DNA of 64,000 nucleotides. Source: Mycolicibacter heraklionensis (GTDB lineage Bacteria; Actinomycetota; Actinomycetes; Mycobacteriales; Mycobacteriaceae). The notes below the pieces were generated by a model. That model saw nothing but the letters and a program-made list of their open reading frames with translations, was not told the DNA's origin and did no database searches. The stretch is taken from NCBI RefSeq assembly GCF_019645815.1, contig NZ_CP080997.1, forward strand, positions 2,360,880 to 2,424,879. Reading direction: 5' to 3'. Shown here piece by piece: positions 21,171 through 32,213 of this stretch. Within the stretch, counting starts at the first letter, position 1; each line of letters opens with the position of its first letter. The translations under genes and the position numbers were made by a program.

Positions 21171-21926
21171 ATGGCGCGTACCCAGGCGGTCTGCGGGTTG
21201 GTGGGGGTCATGCTGGCGGCGGGACTGACCGGCTGTAGCTCAGAGCCGGCGACGCCGTCGATCACAGTGTTCGCCGCGGCATCGCTGCAGCCGGCGTTCA
21301 CCGAGATCGCCGAGCAGTTCAAGACCGACAATCCCGGCGTGGCGGTGGCCTTCAACTTCGCCGGATCATCGGACCTGGCCACCCAGCTGACCCAGGGTGC
21401 TCGCGCCGACGTCTTCGCCTCGGCCAACACCACCCAGATGGACAAGGTCGTCCAGGCCGGTCTGCTGGACGACGCGGCGGTGCCGTTTGCCACCAACACG
21501 CTGGTGATCGTGACGGCACCCGGCAACCCGCACCGGGTGCGGTCCTTCGCCGACCTGGCTGTGCCCGGTCTCGCCGTCGTGGTGTGCCAATCGCCGGTCC
21601 CGTGCGGCGCGGCGACCCACAAGGTGGAGCAAGCAACCGGAGTCGCGGTCAAACCGGTCAGCGAGGAGCCTGACGTCACCGACGTCCTCAACAAGGTCAC
21701 CACCGGCCAGGCCGACGCCGGCGTCGTCTACCGCACCGATGCGCTGCACGCCGGCGACAAGGTGGCCACCATCGAATTCCCCGAGGCCGCCGGCGCGGTC
21801 AACACCTACCCGATCGCGCTGCTGCGGGAAGCGCCGTCGCCCGGGCCGGCCCGCGCGTTCGTCGACCTGGTCACCGGCGAGGCGGGGCAGAAGGTGCTGC
21901 ACGCGGCCGGTTTCGGTAAGCCCTGA
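21171..21926 (+). CDS. modA: Molybdate ABC transporter substrate-binding lipoprotein
   Basis: ModA binds molybdate outside the membrane and delivers it to ModBC. The 251-residue product has a lipoprotein signal ending AAGLTGC (lipid-modified Cys22) and a ModA core: ITVFAAASLQPAFTEIAEQFK, FNFAGSSDLATQLTQGARADVFASA and GQADAGVVYRTDA. An in-frame GTG at 21150 is possible, but ATG at 21171 starts the lipoprotein signal cleanly. It heads the modABC-apa gene row, 6 bp before modB. Confidence 0.95.
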   Translation: MARTQAVCGLVGVMLAAGLTGCSSEPATPSITVFAAASLQPAFTEIAEQFKTDNPGVAVAFNFAGSSDLATQLTQGARADVFASANTTQMDKVVQAGLLDDAAVPFATNTLVIVTAPGNPHRVRSFADLAVPGLAVVVCQSPVPCGAATHKVEQATGVAVKPVSEEPDVTDVLNKVTTGQADAGVVYRTDALHAGDKVATIEFPEAAGAVNTYPIALLREAPSPGPARAFVDLVTGEAGQKVLHAAGFGKP

Positions 21927-21932
21927 TCGGCC

Positions 21933-22724
21933 GTGGTCGGCCGGCCTGATGACTTGCCGGGCTGGGTCTATGTGCCCGCCGCGATCGGCGCTGCGTTCGT
22001 GGTGCTGCCGCTGGTGGGGATCGCAGCCAAAGTCGACTGGCCGCACTTCTGGTCGTTGATCAGCAGTCCCTCCGCCACCACGGCGCTGCAACTGAGCGTG
22101 CGTACCGCCGCCGCCAGCACCGTGCTGTGTGTATTGCTCGGTGTGCCGATGGCGCTGGTCCTGGCGCGCAGTCAGGCGCGGGTGGTGCGCCTGCTGCGGC
22201 CTCTGGTGCTGTTGCCGCTGGTACTGCCACCGGTGGTGGGCGGGATTGCGTTGCTCTATGCGTTCGGCCGGCTCGGGCTGCTGGGACGCTATCTGGACGC
22301 CGCCGGAATCCATATCGCGTTCACCACCACCGCGGTGGTGCTGGCGCAGACGTTCGTGTCGCTGCCGTTTCTGGTGATCGCCCTGGAGGGCGCGGCCCGG
22401 ACCGCAGGTGCCGACTACGAGGTGGTGGCGGCCACACTGGGAGCCGGACCCAGCGCGGTGTGGTGGCGGGTCACGCTGCCGCTGTTGACCCCCGGCCTGA
22501 TCTCCGGAGCGGTTCTGGCATTCGCGCGCTCCCTCGGCGAATTCGGGGCGACGCTGACCTTCGCCGGCTCCCGCGAGGGCGTCACCCGCACGCTGCCGCT
22601 GGCCATCTACCTGCAGCGGGTGTCGGACGCCGACGCCGCGGCCGCGATGTCACTGTTGTTGGTGGCGGTTGCCGCGGTGGTGGTGCTCGTCTTGGGTGCC
22701 CGACGGCTGGGCAGCATCGGATGA
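21933..22724 (+). CDS. modB: Molybdate ABC transporter permease
   Basis: A 263-residue inner-membrane permease with about five or six helices (for example [19 protein letters not shown] near residue 12 and [21 protein letters not shown] near residue 90). The EAA loop for contact with the ATPase appears as [26 protein letters not shown], followed by [17 protein letters not shown], a ModB hallmark. The GTG start lies 6 bp after modA, and the stop overlaps the ATG of modC by 4 nt (ATGA). Confidence 0.95.
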   Translation: MVGRPDDLPGWVYVPAAIGAAFVVLPLVGIAAKVDWPHFWSLISSPSATTALQLSVRTAAASTVLCVLLGVPMALVLARSQARVVRLLRPLVLLPLVLPPVVGGIALLYAFGRLGLLGRYLDAAGIHIAFTTTAVVLAQTFVSLPFLVIALEGAARTAGADYEVVAATLGAGPSAVWWRVTLPLLTPGLISGAVLAFARSLGEFGATLTFAGSREGVTRTLPLAIYLQRVSDADAAAAMSLLLVAVAAVVVLVLGARRLGSIG

Positions 22725-23842
22725 GCGCTGAAGCCGGCGGACTCACGTTGCGGGCGGTGGTCGCCGAGCGTGGCCTGGACGTGCGGCTGAACGTCGCGCC
22801 GGGCGAAGTGCTGGCGGTCCTGGGGCCTAACGGCGCCGGGAAGTCCACATTGCTTCACGTGATAGCCGGCGTGCTGCGGCCCGACGACGGGTTGGTGCGG
22901 GCGGGGGATCGGGTGCTGACCGACACCCGATCCGGCGTGCAGGTCGCCACCTGTGACCGCCGGGTGGGTCTGCTGCTGCAAGATCCGCTGCTGTTCCCGC
23001 ACCTGAGTGTGGCGGCCAATGTGGCGTTCGGGGCGCATCGCCGGCGGCGTCGCTGGGACCTGCGCCGAATGCATGCTCGAGCCGTCGCGGAGCCGTGGCT
23101 GCGGGCGGTCGACGCCGAAGGGCTGGCCGAGCGCCGGCCGCGGCGGCTCTCCGGCGGACAGGCCCAGCGGGTCGCTATCGCGCGCGCCCTGGCCGCCGAA
23201 CCGGAGGTGCTGTTACTCGACGAGCCGCTGGCCGGGCTCGACGTCGGCGCGGCGTCCGCCGTGCGCACGGTGCTGCGCGACGTGCTCAGTGCCGCCGGTC
23301 GCACCACCGTGCTGGTCACCCACGATCTGCTCGACGTATTTGCGCTGGCGGATCGGGTGCTGGTCCTGGAATCCGGTCAGGTCGCCGAAATCGGCCGCAC
23401 CGCAGATGTATTGGCCGCACCACGGAGTCGTTTCGGAGCGCAGATCGCGGGGCTCAATCTGGTCGCCGGCGTGCTTGATGCTGCCGGCGTGCTGCGCACC
23501 GGGTGGGGGGACCAGTGGCACGGCATCGCCGACGAGGGCTTGGAACCGGGCCAGCCGGCGGTCGCGGTCAGCACACCGCAGGCGGTGGCGGTCTACCGGG
23601 AGCGACCGCGGCCGGGCAGCAGTCCCCGCAATCTCGTCGAGGTGGTCGTGGCCGAGCTCGATGTCCGCGGCAGCACGGTGGCGGTGCGCGGTGTGGACCA
23701 GCCGGACGGGGCGCCCGGACTGGCCGCAGACATCACCGCAGACGCGGCGGCGGAGCTGCGCCTGGCGCCGGGGGAGACGGTGTGGTTCGGGGCCAAAGCC
23801 CAGGAAGTCACGCTGCGCGCGACACACCCCGGCACGGCGTAA
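22721..23842 (+). CDS. modC: Molybdate ABC transporter ATP-binding protein
   Basis: The 373-residue ATPase has Walker [11 protein letters not shown] (about residue 33), the Q-loop [14 protein letters not shown], the signature [16 protein letters not shown], Walker [14 protein letters not shown] and the H-loop VTHD. The C-terminal ~130 residues form a TOBE-like regulatory domain that in ModC proteins can bind molybdate. The frame is open far upstream, but the ATG at 22721 in an ATGA overlap with modB is clearly right. Confidence 0.96.
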   Translation: MSAEAGGLTLRAVVAERGLDVRLNVAPGEVLAVLGPNGAGKSTLLHVIAGVLRPDDGLVRAGDRVLTDTRSGVQVATCDRRVGLLLQDPLLFPHLSVAANVAFGAHRRRRRWDLRRMHARAVAEPWLRAVDAEGLAERRPRRLSGGQAQRVAIARALAAEPEVLLLDEPLAGLDVGAASAVRTVLRDVLSAAGRTTVLVTHDLLDVFALADRVLVLESGQVAEIGRTADVLAAPRSRFGAQIAGLNLVAGVLDAAGVLRTGWGDQWHGIADEGLEPGQPAVAVSTPQAVAVYRERPRPGSSPRNLVEVVVAELDVRGSTVAVRGVDQPDGAPGLAADITADAAAELRLAPGETVWFGAKAQEVTLRATHPGTA

Positions 23843-23879
23843 CTTGCGTACCGATGGCAACACGGTAGGTTTTTCTGCC

Positions 23880-24734
23880 ATGAAGCAGGTGGACCTGACC
23901 TCAAGGGGCATTCGAGCGATGGCCGCGACCGCGGTCGCCGGCGCGTTGGCATTCGCCGTTGCGGCGCCGGTGTACGCGGACCCGGTGCCACCACCGCCGC
24001 CCGCGCCGCCGGCCAGCGCCGACGCTCCGCCGCCCGACGCGAACGCCCCGGCTCCGGCCGGCGAGCCCGTCGCACCCGAGGTGGGCCGTGTCGATGACGT
24101 CGCCGGCGGGTTCAGCTTCGTGCTGCCGGCCGGCTGGGTGCAGTCCGACACCAGTCACCTCGAATACGGTTCGTCACTGTTGAGCAAGAAGACCGGTGAG
24201 CCGATGCTGCCGGGACAACCGGCACCGGTGGCCAACGACACCAGGATCGTGCTCGGCAAGCTCGACCAGCGGCTCTACGCCAGCGCCGAGACCGACAACG
24301 CCAAGGCCGCCACGCGCCTCGGATCCGACATGGGCGAATTCTTCATGCCCTACCCCGGAACCCGTGCCAACCAGGTGAACGCTCCCCTCAACGGGGGCGG
24401 CCTGACCGGTAGCGCGTCGTACTACGAGGTCAAGTTCACCGACCCGGCCAAGCCGGTCGGCCAGATCTGGAGCGGCGTGATCGGCGTGCCGCCGGCCAGC
24501 GGGACTGGTCCGCAGACCGAGCGTTGGTTCGTGGTGTGGCTGGGCACCGCCAACAACCCGGTGGACACCGGCGCGGCCATCGCGCTCGCCGAATCCATCA
24601 GGCCGTTGGGGCCACCCCCCGCTGAAGCGGCACCCGCGCCGGCACCGGGCATTCCGGGAATCCCGGCGCCCGCCCCGGCGCCGGCACCTGCACCGGCGCC
24701 CGCCCCTGCTCCGGCCCCGGCACCCGCCGCGTAA
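23880..24734 (+). CDS. apa: Alanine/proline-rich secreted antigen Apa (ModD, 45/47-kDa antigen)
   Basis: Apa is a secreted mannosylated glycoprotein and adhesin of mycobacteria. This 284-residue form has a signal peptide ending near VYADPVP, a Pro/Ala-rich segment, and a folded fibronectin-attachment-like core (about residues 80-250) containing [36 protein letters not shown] and [19 protein letters not shown]-terminal (PA)n tail follows. It is shorter than the M. tuberculosis protein (about 325), mainly in the Pro-rich ends. It sits 37 bp after modC, as in Rv1857-Rv1860. O-mannosylation is expected from the family. Confidence 0.95.
   Translation: MKQVDLTSRGIRAMAATAVAGALAFAVAAPVYADPVPPPPPAPPASADAPPPDANAPAPAGEPVAPEVGRVDDVAGGFSFVLPAGWVQSDTSHLEYGSSLLSKKTGEPMLPGQPAPVANDTRIVLGKLDQRLYASAETDNAKAATRLGSDMGEFFMPYPGTRANQVNAPLNGGGLTGSASYYEVKFTDPAKPVGQIWSGVIGVPPASGTGPQTERWFVVWLGTANNPVDTGAAIALAESIRPLGPPPAEAAPAPAPGIPGIPAPAPAPAPAPAPAPAPAPAPAA
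24663..24731 (+). repeat. Proline-alanine codon repeat at the 3' end of apa
   Basis: About twenty-two alternating Pro/Ala codons (CCG/CCC/CCT with GCG/GCC/GCA/GCT) encode the C-terminal tail. Synonymous codons are mixed, so it is not a perfect DNA tandem repeat, but length variation between strains is likely. It may hold glycosylation sites. Confidence 0.85.
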
Positions 24735-24751
24735 CCCCGCTGATCACGCCC

Positions 24752-25045
24752 ATGGCCGGAAGCTATCTCGCCGCTGCACTGTCCACCCCGACGTCGGTCA
24801 GCTGGCTGGCGTACATACTGATCGGCGGCATCGCCGGCTGGTTGGCGAACCGCATCATGAAGCGCGGCGGCTCGGGCATCCTGCTCAACATCGTGATCGG
24901 TGTGATCGGCGGGTTCATTGGCGGCATGCTGCTCGGCTGGTTCGGTGTCGACGTCGAGCACGGCCGCAGATGGTTCACCTTCTTCGTCTCCCTGGGCGGG
25001 GCTATCGTCCTGCTGTGGGTCGTCGGCCTGATTCGCCGAAGGTAG
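24752..25045 (+). CDS. GlsB/YeaQ/YmgE-type small membrane protein (Rv1861-like)
   Basis: A 97-residue protein with three hydrophobic helices: [43 protein letters not shown] and [18 protein letters not shown]. The glycine-zipper spacing is typical of the transglycosylase-associated / YeaQ stress family. It starts 17 bp after apa on the same strand, and adhA follows after 32 bp. The family is linked to stress in other bacteria, but the molecular role is unknown. Confidence 0.9.
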   Translation: MAGSYLAAALSTPTSVSWLAYILIGGIAGWLANRIMKRGGSGILLNIVIGVIGGFIGGMLLGWFGVDVEHGRRWFTFFVSLGGAIVLLWVVGLIRRR

Positions 25046-25077
25046 CCACAGCGCCCCAGAACGCGCACCATAGGTCT

Positions 25078-26106
25078 ATGGCGTCGCAGGTGGCCGGTGT
25101 GTCGATGTCGGGATGGCGCGTCCAACGGCCCGGCCCGATAGCCAGCCGACCACTTGAGCGGGTCAGCACCGCGGTGCCGCGACCCCAGCCGTCGGAACTG
25201 CTGCTGGCCGTGCATGCCTGCGGCGTGTGCCGTACCGACCTGCACGTCGCCGAAGGTGACCTTCCGGTGCACCGGCCCGGTGTGATCCCCGGCCACGAGG
25301 TGGTCGGTGAAGTGGTCGAGGTCGGCGCCGACGCCGGTGACGACTTCGCGGTGGGCGACCGGGTCGGAATCGCCTGGTTACGGCACACCTGCGGCTCGTG
25401 CCGTTACTGCCGACGAGGTGACGAGAACCTGTGCCCGCAGTCGCGCTACACCGGCTGGGATGACGACGGCGGCTATGCCGAATTCGCCACGGTCCCGGCG
25501 GCTTTCGCCCACCACCTGCCCAGTGGCTACAGCGACACCGAATTGGCGCCCCTGCTGTGCGCGGGCATCATCGGCTACCGCTCGTTGCAGCGCGCGGAGC
25601 TGCCGCCGGGTGGGCGGCTGGGGATCTACGGCTTCGGGGGCAGCGCGCACATCACCGCGCAGGTCGCGCTCGCCCGCGGTGCCGAGGTACACGTGATGAC
25701 CCGCGGCGAACGGGCACGGGAACTGGCGCTGGAGCTGGGCGTCGCCTCGGCCCAGGGCGCCGCCGATCCGCCACCGGTGCCGCTGGACTCCGCGATCCTG
25801 TTCGCTCCGGTCGGCGAGCTGGTGTTGCCCGCTTGTCAGGCACTGGACGCCGGCGGCACACTGGCGATTGCCGGCATCCATCTCAGCGACATCCCACCGC
25901 TGAACTACCAGCGTCACCTGTTCCGTGAGCGCCAGATCCGGTCGGTCACGTCCAACACGCGCGCCGATGCCCGCGCCTTTCTCGACTTCGCCGCGGCGCA
26001 CCACATCGACGTGACCACGCCGGTGTACTCGCTGGGTGACGCCGACCGGGCCTTGGCGGATCTGGGTGCGGGCCGTATTGCAGGTGCAGCCGTGCTGCTG
26101 GTGTGA
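25078..26106 (+). CDS. adhA: Zinc-dependent alcohol dehydrogenase
   Basis: A medium-chain dehydrogenase/reductase that interconverts alcohols and aldehydes with NAD(P). The 342 residues show the catalytic zinc ligands in [11 protein letters not shown] and GHEVVGEV, a structural zinc site [16 protein letters not shown], and the nucleotide-binding [20 protein letters not shown]. It closely resembles the M. tuberculosis adhA product (Rv1862, about 346 residues) and keeps the same place after apa. The frame is open upstream; ATG 25078 is used, and a second ATG (SMSGW) lies 9 codons later. Confidence 0.95.
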   Translation: MASQVAGVSMSGWRVQRPGPIASRPLERVSTAVPRPQPSELLLAVHACGVCRTDLHVAEGDLPVHRPGVIPGHEVVGEVVEVGADAGDDFAVGDRVGIAWLRHTCGSCRYCRRGDENLCPQSRYTGWDDDGGYAEFATVPAAFAHHLPSGYSDTELAPLLCAGIIGYRSLQRAELPPGGRLGIYGFGGSAHITAQVALARGAEVHVMTRGERARELALELGVASAQGAADPPPVPLDSAILFAPVGELVLPACQALDAGGTLAIAGIHLSDIPPLNYQRHLFRERQIRSVTSNTRADARAFLDFAAAHHIDVTTPVYSLGDADRALADLGAGRIAGAAVLLV

Positions 26107-26116
26107 GCCGGGCCGC

Positions 26117-26884
26117 TCAGGCAGACACCTGCCACACCAGCGCGGCGGCCAGCGCGCCGACGCCGTTGAGTGACCAGTGCAGCGCGATGGGCGCGATCAG
26201 GCTGCCGCTGCGTCGCCGCAACCAGCTGAACACGAAGCCCGCCGCTCCGGTGGCCAGCACCGCGAGCGTCACACCGGCCAGCATGCCGAAGAACCCGCCC
26301 CCGAATACTCGGGTGAAACCGACATTGCTGCTGGTCAGACCGAGGGACGTGGCGACATGCCACAGTCCGAACAGCAGGGAGCCAGCCGCGGCCACCCCCC
26401 GAAACCCCCAGGCCCGGTGCAGCGCGCCGTGCAGCGCCCCGCGGAACGCCAACTCCTCGGGGATGACCGTCTGCAGCGGGATGACGACCATCGATGCCAC
26501 CAGCGCACCGGACACCGTGGCGTAGTGGTTGTTCAAGAACATCGGCCGCGTCGCGGGCAACAGCACGCCGATCGCGATGACCGACACCACGACCAACACC
26601 GCGGCCAGCGCGTAGCCGAACCCGGCTTTCCAGTGCGCGCGGCCGAGGCCGAGCTCGCTCCAGCTCAGCCCGTTATAGCGGACCAGGGCGATCAAGCCGA
26701 TAGCGGTGGCCGGGACGGTGGCGACCGCGGCCCACGGGGTGGTGAAGTGTGCGATCAAGTTGGCGAGCGCCAGCACCACCACGACGACGGCGACGTCGAC
26801 GAAGGCGCGGAAGTGGTTCAGCGCCGAGAGTTGCGACACCAACGGGTGCCGCCCCCAGGGCACCGCGAACTCGTGACCAGACAT
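26117..26884 (-). CDS. CPBP-family intramembrane metalloprotease-like protein
   Basis: The 255 residues hold about six to eight hydrophobic helices and the CPBP/Abi signature VIPEELAFRGALHGALHRAWG (EExxxR type, about residue 140), with a later LFGLWHVATS and a C-terminal IALHWSLNGVG that supply His and Asn/His residues of the site. Members are related to Rce1 and bacteriocin-immunity proteases. It corresponds in place to Rv1863c. It is convergent with adhA, 10 bp apart. The substrate is unknown. Confidence 0.88.
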   Translation of the reverse strand: MSGHEFAVPWGRHPLVSQLSALNHFRAFVDVAVVVVVLALANLIAHFTTPWAAVATVPATAIGLIALVRYNGLSWSELGLGRAHWKAGFGYALAAVLVVVSVIAIGVLLPATRPMFLNNHYATVSGALVASMVVIPLQTVIPEELAFRGALHGALHRAWGFRGVAAAGSLLFGLWHVATSLGLTSSNVGFTRVFGGGFFGMLAGVTLAVLATGAAGFVFSWLRRRSGSLIAPIALHWSLNGVGALAAALVWQVSA

Positions 26885-26950
26885 TGTCGCGAATTCTACC
26901 CGCGGCGACGAGCAGACGCCTCGCCTCGTTTCGGGCCGCCTACCGCCGGC

Positions 26951-27370
26951 TTACCTGGGGCCGTGGGTCTCGCACAGCACCCGCGCCGGGTCGCCGGTGG
27001 CGGTGTTCTGGCTGACCACCTTGCCGTTGACGGTGACCGTGCAGGTCAAGGCGCCGGGACCCGCGCTCTGAGCGCTCAGTGAGTAGGACGCCGGGCTCGC
27101 CGCGTTCGTCATCGAACCGGTCAGCTGAATGGACCACGGCAGCGGGGCGTTGGTGGCGTGCGCCTGACCGTTCTGGCCTTGGTAGGTGATGTAACTGGCG
27201 ACCCCGGTGCCGGTGAGGTCGTAGCGGACCGGCACTTTGGTGAGGTCCGGCGTAGCGCCAGCCGACCCGGCACCGGCGACGGTGGCCGACGCGACAAGGG
27301 CGCCGAGCAGCAACGACATCGCCTTGCGGGGCATCCGGACCGGTGAGGGGTGAGCAGTCATGGCCGTCAC
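26951..27370 (-). CDS. Exported MmpS-like small protein
   Basis: The 139-residue product has an N-terminal signal ([25 protein letters not shown]) and an MmpS-type beta domain: [26 protein letters not shown] and [20 protein letters not shown], with two Cys. Classical MmpS proteins keep a membrane anchor and work with MmpL transporters; no mmpL gene is nearby. The GTG start at 27370 overlaps the phosphoketolase stop (GTGA), which suggests coupling; an ATG three codons later (27361) is the alternative. Confidence 0.75.
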   Translation of the reverse strand: MTAMTAHPSPVRMPRKAMSLLLGALVASATVAGAGSAGATPDLTKVPVRYDLTGTGVASYITYQGQNGQAHATNAPLPWSIQLTGSMTNAASPASYSLSAQSAGPGALTCTVTVNGKVVSQNTATGDPARVLCETHGPR

Positions 27371-29781
27371 CTTATCTCGCCCCCGTTGCGGTCTGCGCCC
27401 GATCGCCAGGTCCAGTTGGTGATCCGGGGATCGTCCTCCCCGTGCTCGCGGGTGTAGAGCCGCGCGGCCAGTCGGGCATCGACCATCCGTTGGCGCAGCA
27501 CCGCGTGGCGACCGCCCAGTCGCGGCACCCGGTCGATCACGTCCATCACCAGGTGGAACCGATCCAGGTCGTTGAGCATCACCATGTCGAACGGCGTCGT
27601 CGTGGTGCCGCGTTCGCGGTAACCGCGCACATGCATCTGGTCGTGGTTGGCCCGCGAGTAGGTGAGCCGGTGGATCAGCCAGGGGTAGCCGTGATAGGCG
27701 AAGATCACTGGCTTGTCGCGGGTGAACAGCGCGTCGAATTCGTTGTCCGGCAACCCGTGCGGATGTTCGGTGGCCGGTTGCAGGCGCATGATGTCCACGA
27801 CGTTCACCACGCGCACGCCGAGGTCGGGAAGTTCGTCGCGCAGAATGTCGGCGGCGGCCAGTGTTTCCAGCGTCGGAATATCCCCCGCGCAGGCGAGCAC
27901 CACGTCCGGCTCACCGCTGGTGGTGCCGGCCCAGTCCCAGATTCCCAGGCCACGGGTGCAGTGCGCCACCGCCGCGGGCATGTCCAGATAGGCCAGAGCC
28001 GGCTGCTTTCCGGCAACGATCACGTTGACGTAATTGCGGCTACGCAGGCAATGATCGGCTACCGACAGCAGCGTGTTGCCATCCGGCGGCAGGTAGACCC
28101 GCACTACCTCCGGCCGCTTGTTGGCCACCAGATCGATGAACCCCGGATCCTGGTGCGAGGCCCCGTTGTGGTCTTGACGCCAGACATGGGAGGTCAGCAG
28201 ATAGTTCAGCGAGGCGATCGGCCGTCGCCACGGGAGTTCGCGGCTGACGGCCAGCCATTTGGCGTGCTGGTTGAACATCGAGTCGACGATGTGCACGAAT
28301 GCTTCGTAGCAGTTGAACAGCCCGTGCCGGCCGGTCAGCAGATAGCCCTCCAGCCAGCCCTGGCACAGGTGTTCGGACAGCACTTCGAGGACCCGGCCGT
28401 CGGGGGCCAGGTGATCGTCACCGGGGACGGTCTGCGACAACCAGACCCGGTCGGTCTTCTCGAAGACCGCCGAGAGCCGGTTGGAGGCGGTCTCGTCGGG
28501 ACCCATCACCCGGAACCGGTCACGGTTGCGATCGATGACATCGCGCAGGAACGTGCCGAGTACCCGAGTGGCCTCGTGCATTTCGGTGCCGGGCCGGGTC
28601 ACCGGCACCGCATAGTCGCGGAAATCAGGCAGGTCCAGATCGCGGAGCAACAGTCCGCCGTTGGCATGCGGGTTGGCGCTCATTCGGCGCTCGCCGCTGG
28701 GAGCCAACGCCGACAGTTCCGGGCGCAGCCGGCCGCAGGAGTCGAACAGTTCCGCCGGGCGGTAGCTGCGTAACCATTCTTCCAATTGACGGCGGTGCTC
28801 GGGGTCGGTGCGGGTCTGCGCGAGCGGCACTTGATGGGCGCGCCAGGTCCCCTCCACCTGTACGCCGTCCACCACTGACGGGCCGGTCCAGCCCTTGGGG
28901 GTGCGCAGCACGATCATCGGCCACACCGGCCGCATCGTCGAGCCGTCGGTCCGTGCGGCTCGCCGGATCGCCGCGATGTCGTCGAACGCGTCATCGAGGG
29001 CGGCCGCGAGCAGCTGGTGGACGACGGCGGGATCGTCGCCGGCGACGGTGATCGGCCGGTAACCGTAACCGCGCAGCAGCGACTCCAGTTCCGTCTGCGG
29101 AATACGTGCCAGCACAGTGGGATTGGCGATCTTGTAGCCGTTGAGATGCAGGATAGGTAGGACCGCGCCGTCCACGGCGGGGTTGAGGAACTTGTTCGAG
29201 TGCCAGCTTGCCGCCAGTGGTCCGGTCTCGGCCTCGCCGTCCCCGATGACGCATGCGACCACGAGTTCCGGGTTGTCGAAGGCCGCACCGAAGGCGTGCA
29301 CCAGTGCGTAACCGAGCTCGCCGCCCTCATGGATGGAGCCCGGCGTTTCGGCTGCCACGTGGCTGGGGATCCCGCCGGGAAAAGAGAACTGCCGGAACAA
29401 CTTCCGCAGCCCATCGGCGTTCTCGCCGATGCCCGTGTACACCTCGCTGTAGGTGCCCTCGAGATAAGCGTTGGCTACCAGTGCCGGGCCTCCGTGGCCG
29501 GGTCCGGTGACGAAGATGACGTCCGCATCGCGCTCGCGGATGATCCGGTTCAGGTGCAGGTAGAGCAGGTTCAGTCCCGGCGTGGTGCCCCAGTGCCCCA
29601 GCAGTCGTGGTTTGACGTGCTCGGCCCGTAACGGTTCGGCCAGCAGCGGGTTGTCCAGCAGATAGATCTGACCTACGGAGAGGTAATTGGCGGCCCGCCA
29701 GTAGGCATCGAGGCGGGCCAGTTCATCGTCGGAGAGTGTGGGCGTTGACGGAGTCGCGTTGGCTGCACTCACCTTTGCCAT
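27367..29781 (-). CDS. xfp: Phosphoketolase (D-xylulose 5-phosphate / fructose 6-phosphate)
   Basis: A thiamine-diphosphate enzyme that splits xylulose 5-phosphate (or fructose 6-phosphate) to acetyl phosphate plus a triose or tetrose phosphate. The 804 residues begin [21 protein letters not shown] and carry the family signatures [34 protein letters not shown] and the ThDP motif [13 protein letters not shown], with a C-terminal domain starting near residue 600. The frame stays open upstream to 31176, but that part is antisense to the CoA-transferase gene, so ATG 29781 is used. It diverges from 29830 by 48 bp. Confidence 0.96.
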   Translation of the reverse strand: MAKVSAANATPSTPTLSDDELARLDAYWRAANYLSVGQIYLLDNPLLAEPLRAEHVKPRLLGHWGTTPGLNLLYLHLNRIIRERDADVIFVTGPGHGGPALVANAYLEGTYSEVYTGIGENADGLRKLFRQFSFPGGIPSHVAAETPGSIHEGGELGYALVHAFGAAFDNPELVVACVIGDGEAETGPLAASWHSNKFLNPAVDGAVLPILHLNGYKIANPTVLARIPQTELESLLRGYGYRPITVAGDDPAVVHQLLAAALDDAFDDIAAIRRAARTDGSTMRPVWPMIVLRTPKGWTGPSVVDGVQVEGTWRAHQVPLAQTRTDPEHRRQLEEWLRSYRPAELFDSCGRLRPELSALAPSGERRMSANPHANGGLLLRDLDLPDFRDYAVPVTRPGTEMHEATRVLGTFLRDVIDRNRDRFRVMGPDETASNRLSAVFEKTDRVWLSQTVPGDDHLAPDGRVLEVLSEHLCQGWLEGYLLTGRHGLFNCYEAFVHIVDSMFNQHAKWLAVSRELPWRRPIASLNYLLTSHVWRQDHNGASHQDPGFIDLVANKRPEVVRVYLPPDGNTLLSVADHCLRSRNYVNVIVAGKQPALAYLDMPAAVAHCTRGLGIWDWAGTTSGEPDVVLACAGDIPTLETLAAADILRDELPDLGVRVVNVVDIMRLQPATEHPHGLPDNEFDALFTRDKPVIFAYHGYPWLIHRLTYSRANHDQMHVRGYRERGTTTTPFDMVMLNDLDRFHLVMDVIDRVPRLGGRHAVLRQRMVDARLAARLYTREHGEDDPRITNWTWRSGADRNGGEIR

Positions 29782-29829
29782 TGTCACGCCCAACTCCGAA
29801 CGCGGCAACCGATTCATTACCCTGACTGC

Positions 29830-32208
29830 GTGCTGCTGAAATCGGTTCGTGTGCTCGATTTGGCCGACGGCGACGCCGACGCGGTCACCCGGTTGCTCGC
29901 CGACCTGGGAGCCGACGTGCTCAAGGTGGAACCCCCCGGGGGCAGCCCGGCGCGCGGCGCGGCCCCGCTGCTGGGTGGTGTGAGCATCTCGTTCGCGCTG
30001 CACAACGCGAACAAGCGCAGCGTCACCCTGGACCCCACCGACGAGCGGGACCGTCGCCGCTTCGATGAGTTGGCGGGCACCGCCGACATTGTGGTGGACA
30101 GCGGCCTGCCGGGACGCGCCGCCGACTTCGGGACCTCCTGTGGTGAGCTGGCCGACCGGTTCGCTCACCTGGTGACGATGTCGGTCACCGACTTCGGGGC
30201 CAGCGGACCGCGCTCGCAGTGGCGGGCCACCGACGCGGTGCTCTACGCACTCTCCGGCGCGCTGTCCCGGTCGGGCCCCACCACCGGGACCCCGGTTCTG
30301 CCGCCGGACGGGATCGCCTCGGCGACCGCGGCGGTTCAGGCCGCCTGGGCGGTGCTGGTCGCCTATTACAACCGGTTGCGCTGCGGAAGCGGGGATTACA
30401 TCGACTTCTCCCGGTTCGACGCGGTGGTCACTGTGCTCGACCCGATATTCGGCGCGCACGGCCAGGTCGCGGCGGCCCAACGCGCGTCGACCCGGTGGCG
30501 CGGGCGGCCCCGCAACCAGGACGCCTACCCGATCTACGCGTGCCGCGACGGCTACGTCCGGCTCTGCGTGATGTCCCCGCGCCAGTGGCGCGCACTGTGG
30601 AGCTGGCTGGGGGAGCCGGCCGAATACGCCGACCCCAAGTTCGGTGTGATCGGCGAGCGGTTCGCCGTCTGGCCGCAGATCAGTGCCCTGATACGCGAAC
30701 TGTTCGCCGACCAGGACATGGCGGATCTGGTCACCGCCGGGCAATCCCGCGGGGTGCCCATCGCCGCGGTCGGCGATCCGGCGCAGGTGCTGGCCGCGGA
30801 ACACTTCGTGGCCGCGGAGGCCGCCACCCGCACCGACCTGGCCCCGGGGCTGCCCGCGGTGATCCCGACCGGCTACTACGTGGTCGATGACCATCGAGCC
30901 GGCTTTCGGACTCCGGCTCCGGCTCCCGGCGAGGCGGACACCGGATGGCTGGCCGAGCCGTTGACCGAGCAGCCGTTGCGCGGCGCGGTCGGCGACCGCC
31001 CCTTCGAGGGCCTGCGGATCGTCGACCTGGGCGTCATCGTCGCCGGCGGGGAGGCCAGCCGGCTGTTCGGCGATCTGGGCGCCGAGATCATCAAGGTGGA
31101 GAGTGCGGCCTACCCGGACGGGCTGCGGCAGGCCCGCCCCGGGTCGGCGATGAGCGAGTCGTTCGCCTGGACGCACCGCAACAACTCCGGATTCGGCCTG
31201 GATCTCCGCAGCCCGGCCGGCAAGGACATTTTCGCTCGCCTGGTCGGCGCGGCGGACGCGGTGTTCGCCAACTTCAAGCCGGGAACGCTTGCCGCCCTGG
31301 GATTTTCCTACGATGTGCTACGGAAGATCAACCCGCGGGTCGTCCTCGCCGAGAGCAGCGCCTTCGGTGAGAGGGGACCGTGGAGCGACCGGATGGGGTA
31401 TGGCCCGCTGGTACGCGCCACTACCGGGGTCACCGCGCTGTGGACGGCCCCTGAGGATCCAGGAGACACCGAGCGCCATCCGTTCTACGACGCGACCACG
31501 GTCTTCCCCGACCATGTGGTTGCGCGGGTCGCCGCGATCGGGGCGCTGGCCGCGCTGATCGGGGGCCGGCGAACCGCTGCCGGCAGTCACGTTCACGTTT
31601 CGCAGGCCGAGACTGCCGTCAACCAACTCGACACCAGCTATGTCGCCCGAGCCGCGGGCTCTTCTGTCCAGCCGGACACCGCGGTGGATCTGGTCTGCCC
31701 GTGCGGCGGCGATGATGAGTGGTGCGTGATCTCGATCCGCACCGACGCCGATATGCGCGCTGTCGCTGCAGCTTTCGGCGATGACGGGCTGGCAGCCGAG
31801 CCACGTTTCAGCGCCGGCGCGGACCGCGTCGCCCACCGTGCGGAGCTGGCCGCAGAGCTGGGCCGCCACACCGCGGTCCGTACCCACTTCGAGGTGGGTG
31901 AACTGCTGCAGGGCAGCGGTGTGCCCGCCGCGCCGATGTGCCGGCCACCCGACGTCGCCGACGACCCCCAGCTGGCGCACCGTGCGGTGTTCGCGGCCAT
32001 GACCCACCCGCTGATCGAGCACCCGCTGCCGGCCGAAACCGGCCCCGCCCCGTTCCGCAACATCCCGGTGGCGCCGCAGCGACCCGCGCCGCTGCCCGGC
32101 CAGGACACCCGGGAGATCTGCCGCTCGGTGCTCGGACTCGATGACGGTGAGACCGACCGGTTGATCGCCGACGGCGTGCTGTTCGCCGAAACCCGCGGAT
32201 TAGTCTGA
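29830..32208 (+). CDS. Fused two-domain class III CoA-transferase (CaiB/BaiF family)
   Basis: Two CaiB/BaiF domains lie in one 792-residue chain (about 1-365 and 385-790). Each starts with the typical pattern: [27 protein letters not shown] and [30 protein letters not shown]. Candidate catalytic Asp residues are in [16 protein letters not shown] and [16 protein letters not shown]. Usual family members are about 400 residues and form interlocked dimers, so this fusion probably acts as a pseudo-dimer. The GTG start is clear. A thiolase-like gene follows after 5 bp, as in Rv1866-Rv1867; the pair likely acts on an acyl-CoA, substrate unknown. Confidence 0.92.
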   Translation: MLLKSVRVLDLADGDADAVTRLLADLGADVLKVEPPGGSPARGAAPLLGGVSISFALHNANKRSVTLDPTDERDRRRFDELAGTADIVVDSGLPGRAADFGTSCGELADRFAHLVTMSVTDFGASGPRSQWRATDAVLYALSGALSRSGPTTGTPVLPPDGIASATAAVQAAWAVLVAYYNRLRCGSGDYIDFSRFDAVVTVLDPIFGAHGQVAAAQRASTRWRGRPRNQDAYPIYACRDGYVRLCVMSPRQWRALWSWLGEPAEYADPKFGVIGERFAVWPQISALIRELFADQDMADLVTAGQSRGVPIAAVGDPAQVLAAEHFVAAEAATRTDLAPGLPAVIPTGYYVVDDHRAGFRTPAPAPGEADTGWLAEPLTEQPLRGAVGDRPFEGLRIVDLGVIVAGGEASRLFGDLGAEIIKVESAAYPDGLRQARPGSAMSESFAWTHRNNSGFGLDLRSPAGKDIFARLVGAADAVFANFKPGTLAALGFSYDVLRKINPRVVLAESSAFGERGPWSDRMGYGPLVRATTGVTALWTAPEDPGDTERHPFYDATTVFPDHVVARVAAIGALAALIGGRRTAAGSHVHVSQAETAVNQLDTSYVARAAGSSVQPDTAVDLVCPCGGDDEWCVISIRTDADMRAVAAAFGDDGLAAEPRFSAGADRVAHRAELAAELGRHTAVRTHFEVGELLQGSGVPAAPMCRPPDVADDPQLAHRAVFAAMTHPLIEHPLPAETGPAPFRNIPVAPQRPAPLPGQDTREICRSVLGLDDGETDRLIADGVLFAETRGLV

Positions 32209-32213
32209 CGTCC

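Noticed and set aside
22127..22720. Upstream extension of modC
   Set aside because: It overlaps modB in another frame; the ATGA junction at 22721 and the ABC-domain start decide the matter.
24663..24731. Microsatellite-type DNA repeat in apa
   Set aside because: The Pro-Ala repeat is in protein; codons vary, so at DNA level it is not a simple tandem repeat. Kept only as a protein-level repeat.
29782..31176. Possible 5' extension of the phosphoketolase gene by about 465 codons
   Set aside because: It is antisense to the well-supported CoA-transferase gene, and the family N-terminus begins at 29781. High GC keeps the opposite frame open.
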